In this document: positions 63,576-64,000 of the stretch, piece after piece
How the letters are laid out: the number at the start of each line of letters is the position of its first letter
Numbering within the stretch: position 1 is the first letter of the stretch
Source of the DNA: Leisingera sp. ANG1
Lineage (GTDB): Bacteria > Pseudomonadota > Alphaproteobacteria > Rhodobacterales > Rhodobacteraceae
Assembly (NCBI RefSeq): GCF_000203975.2
Contig: NZ_AFCF02000001.1
Span: forward strand, 627,783-691,782
DNA: 64,000 nucleotides
Direction of reading: 5' to 3'
The notes under the pieces: model-generated
Told to the model about the DNA's origin: nothing
The model's input: the letters and a program-made list of their open reading frames with translations, nothing else
Database searches by the model: none
Program-made: the position numbers and the translations under genes

Positions 63576-64000
63576 TCAGCGGTATGCCAGCAAATCGCCC
63601 TTGGTGGAAACTACATACAGCGTGCGCCCGGCGACAACCGGTGCCGTGGTGGCGCCGCCAGGCACTTCCGCGGTGCGAGACAAGCTGCCGTCGACGGGGT
63701 TGAAGAAACGAAGCAACCCGTCGTTGGAGGCAAGAACCACCTGACCGCCGGCCACAACGGGGCCGTGATGCACATGGATCTGGCCCCGCTTGCGCGGCTT
63801 GTCTTTCAGGTATCCGGGCAGGTCCACAGCCCAGATCACTTCGCCGCTGCTTGCATCCAGCCGCAGCAGCTGGTTCAGGTCGCTGACCTGGAACAGGCTG
63901 CCGCCCGCAGGCCAAGCGGTGCCGGATGCGCCTTCACGCGCAGTCCAAAGACGGTCGCCGGTTTCGAGATCGATGGCCACGGTCCGGCCGGAGTTGTTAC
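63576..64000 (-). CDS. PQQ-like beta-propeller protein, BamB-like (partial)
   Basis: Only the C-terminal part (about 141 aa) is visible; the gene continues beyond the window end. Repeats such as IDLETGDRLWTAREGAS, DASSGEVIWAVDLPG and VVLASNDGLLRFFNPVDGSL are PQQ/beta-propeller blades. The final GRTLYVVSTKGDLLAYR is the last blade. In Rhodobacteraceae a BamB-like lipoprotein is usually encoded just upstream of der, and it helps outer-membrane protein assembly. Its N-terminus cannot be judged here. Confidence 0.85.
   Translation of the reverse strand, partial: NNSGRTVAIDLETGDRLWTAREGASGTAWPAGGSLFQVSDLNQLLRLDASSGEVIWAVDLPGYLKDKPRKRGQIHVHHGPVVAGGQVVLASNDGLLRFFNPVDGSLSRTAEVPGGATTAPVVAGRTLYVVSTKGDLLAYR

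Overview
The window is from an alphaproteobacterium of the marine Roseobacter group (Rhodobacteraceae; Leisingera, Phaeobacter and Ruegeria-like genomes fit best). The evidence is the high GC content, a DddP-type DMSP lyase, the yajC-secD-secF / ccmABCDG gene order, glnB-glnA, a two-domain NAD(P)HX repair protein, and roseobacter-typical small proteins such as a DUF6455 protein, a Hint-domain protein and an OsmC-fused hydrolase. These family assignments come from reading the proteins; no database search was run.

Region 1 (1 to about 29.3 kb) is a temperate tailed-phage genome integrated beside the 3' end of a tRNA-Leu(UAG) gene (29373-29457, minus strand). Its right edge holds integrase and a probable excisionase (28069-29276). 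A control region at 25.2-26.5 kb has a Cro-like gene and a short XRE repressor gene reading away from each other, plus four copies of a 17-bp palindromic operator. Rightward early genes (26.5-28.1 kb) are small and unrecognised. Leftward early genes (20.5-24.4 kb) include a C5 cytosine methyltransferase whose locus also carries a second, fully open 376-codon frame. The leftward late operon (1.17-19.8 kb) runs in the order HNH nuclease, terS, terL, portal, S49 prohead protease, HK97 capsid, head-tail connectors, tail terminator, tail tube, tail assembly chaperones with a canonical GGGAAAC -1 frameshift site, a 1568-aa tape measure protein, a carbohydrate-binding tail protein, an S74-chaperoned fibre, holin, a 33-aa membrane peptide, GH19 endolysin, a second membrane protein and two tail-tip proteins. 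This is a long-tailed siphovirus with a short tail-tip module. The left attachment site was not found, so the left end of the prophage is undefined or lies beyond the window.

Region 2 (29.4-46.9 kb) is chromosome: Hint protein, nnr, glnB-glnA, an Hsp70-like ATPase, an MltB-type lytic transglycosylase, a roseobacter hypothetical, dddP, a Nudix hydrolase, the hydrolase-OsmC fusion, a DUF6455 protein, purB, a secreted TPR protein, a FliG-like protein away from any flagellar cluster, an LpxL-type acyltransferase and a DUF1223 protein.

Region 3 (47.1-64.0 kb) holds acnA, three small ferredoxin-fold-type oxygenase-like genes, and the long leftward cluster yajC-secD-secF-TSUP permease-Mth938-like-ccmA-ccmB-ccmC-ccmD-ccmG (Sec translocation plus cytochrome c maturation). 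It continues with a SET protein, serS, a helix-hairpin-helix protein with a histone-like tail, a fatty-acid desaturase, der, and a partial BamB-like beta-propeller gene cut by the window end.

The most unusual items are the double-frame methyltransferase locus, the four-site operator array controlled by a repressor that has no RecA-cleavable domain, the frameshifted tail chaperones, the insulated lysis cassette, and the orphan FliG-like protein.
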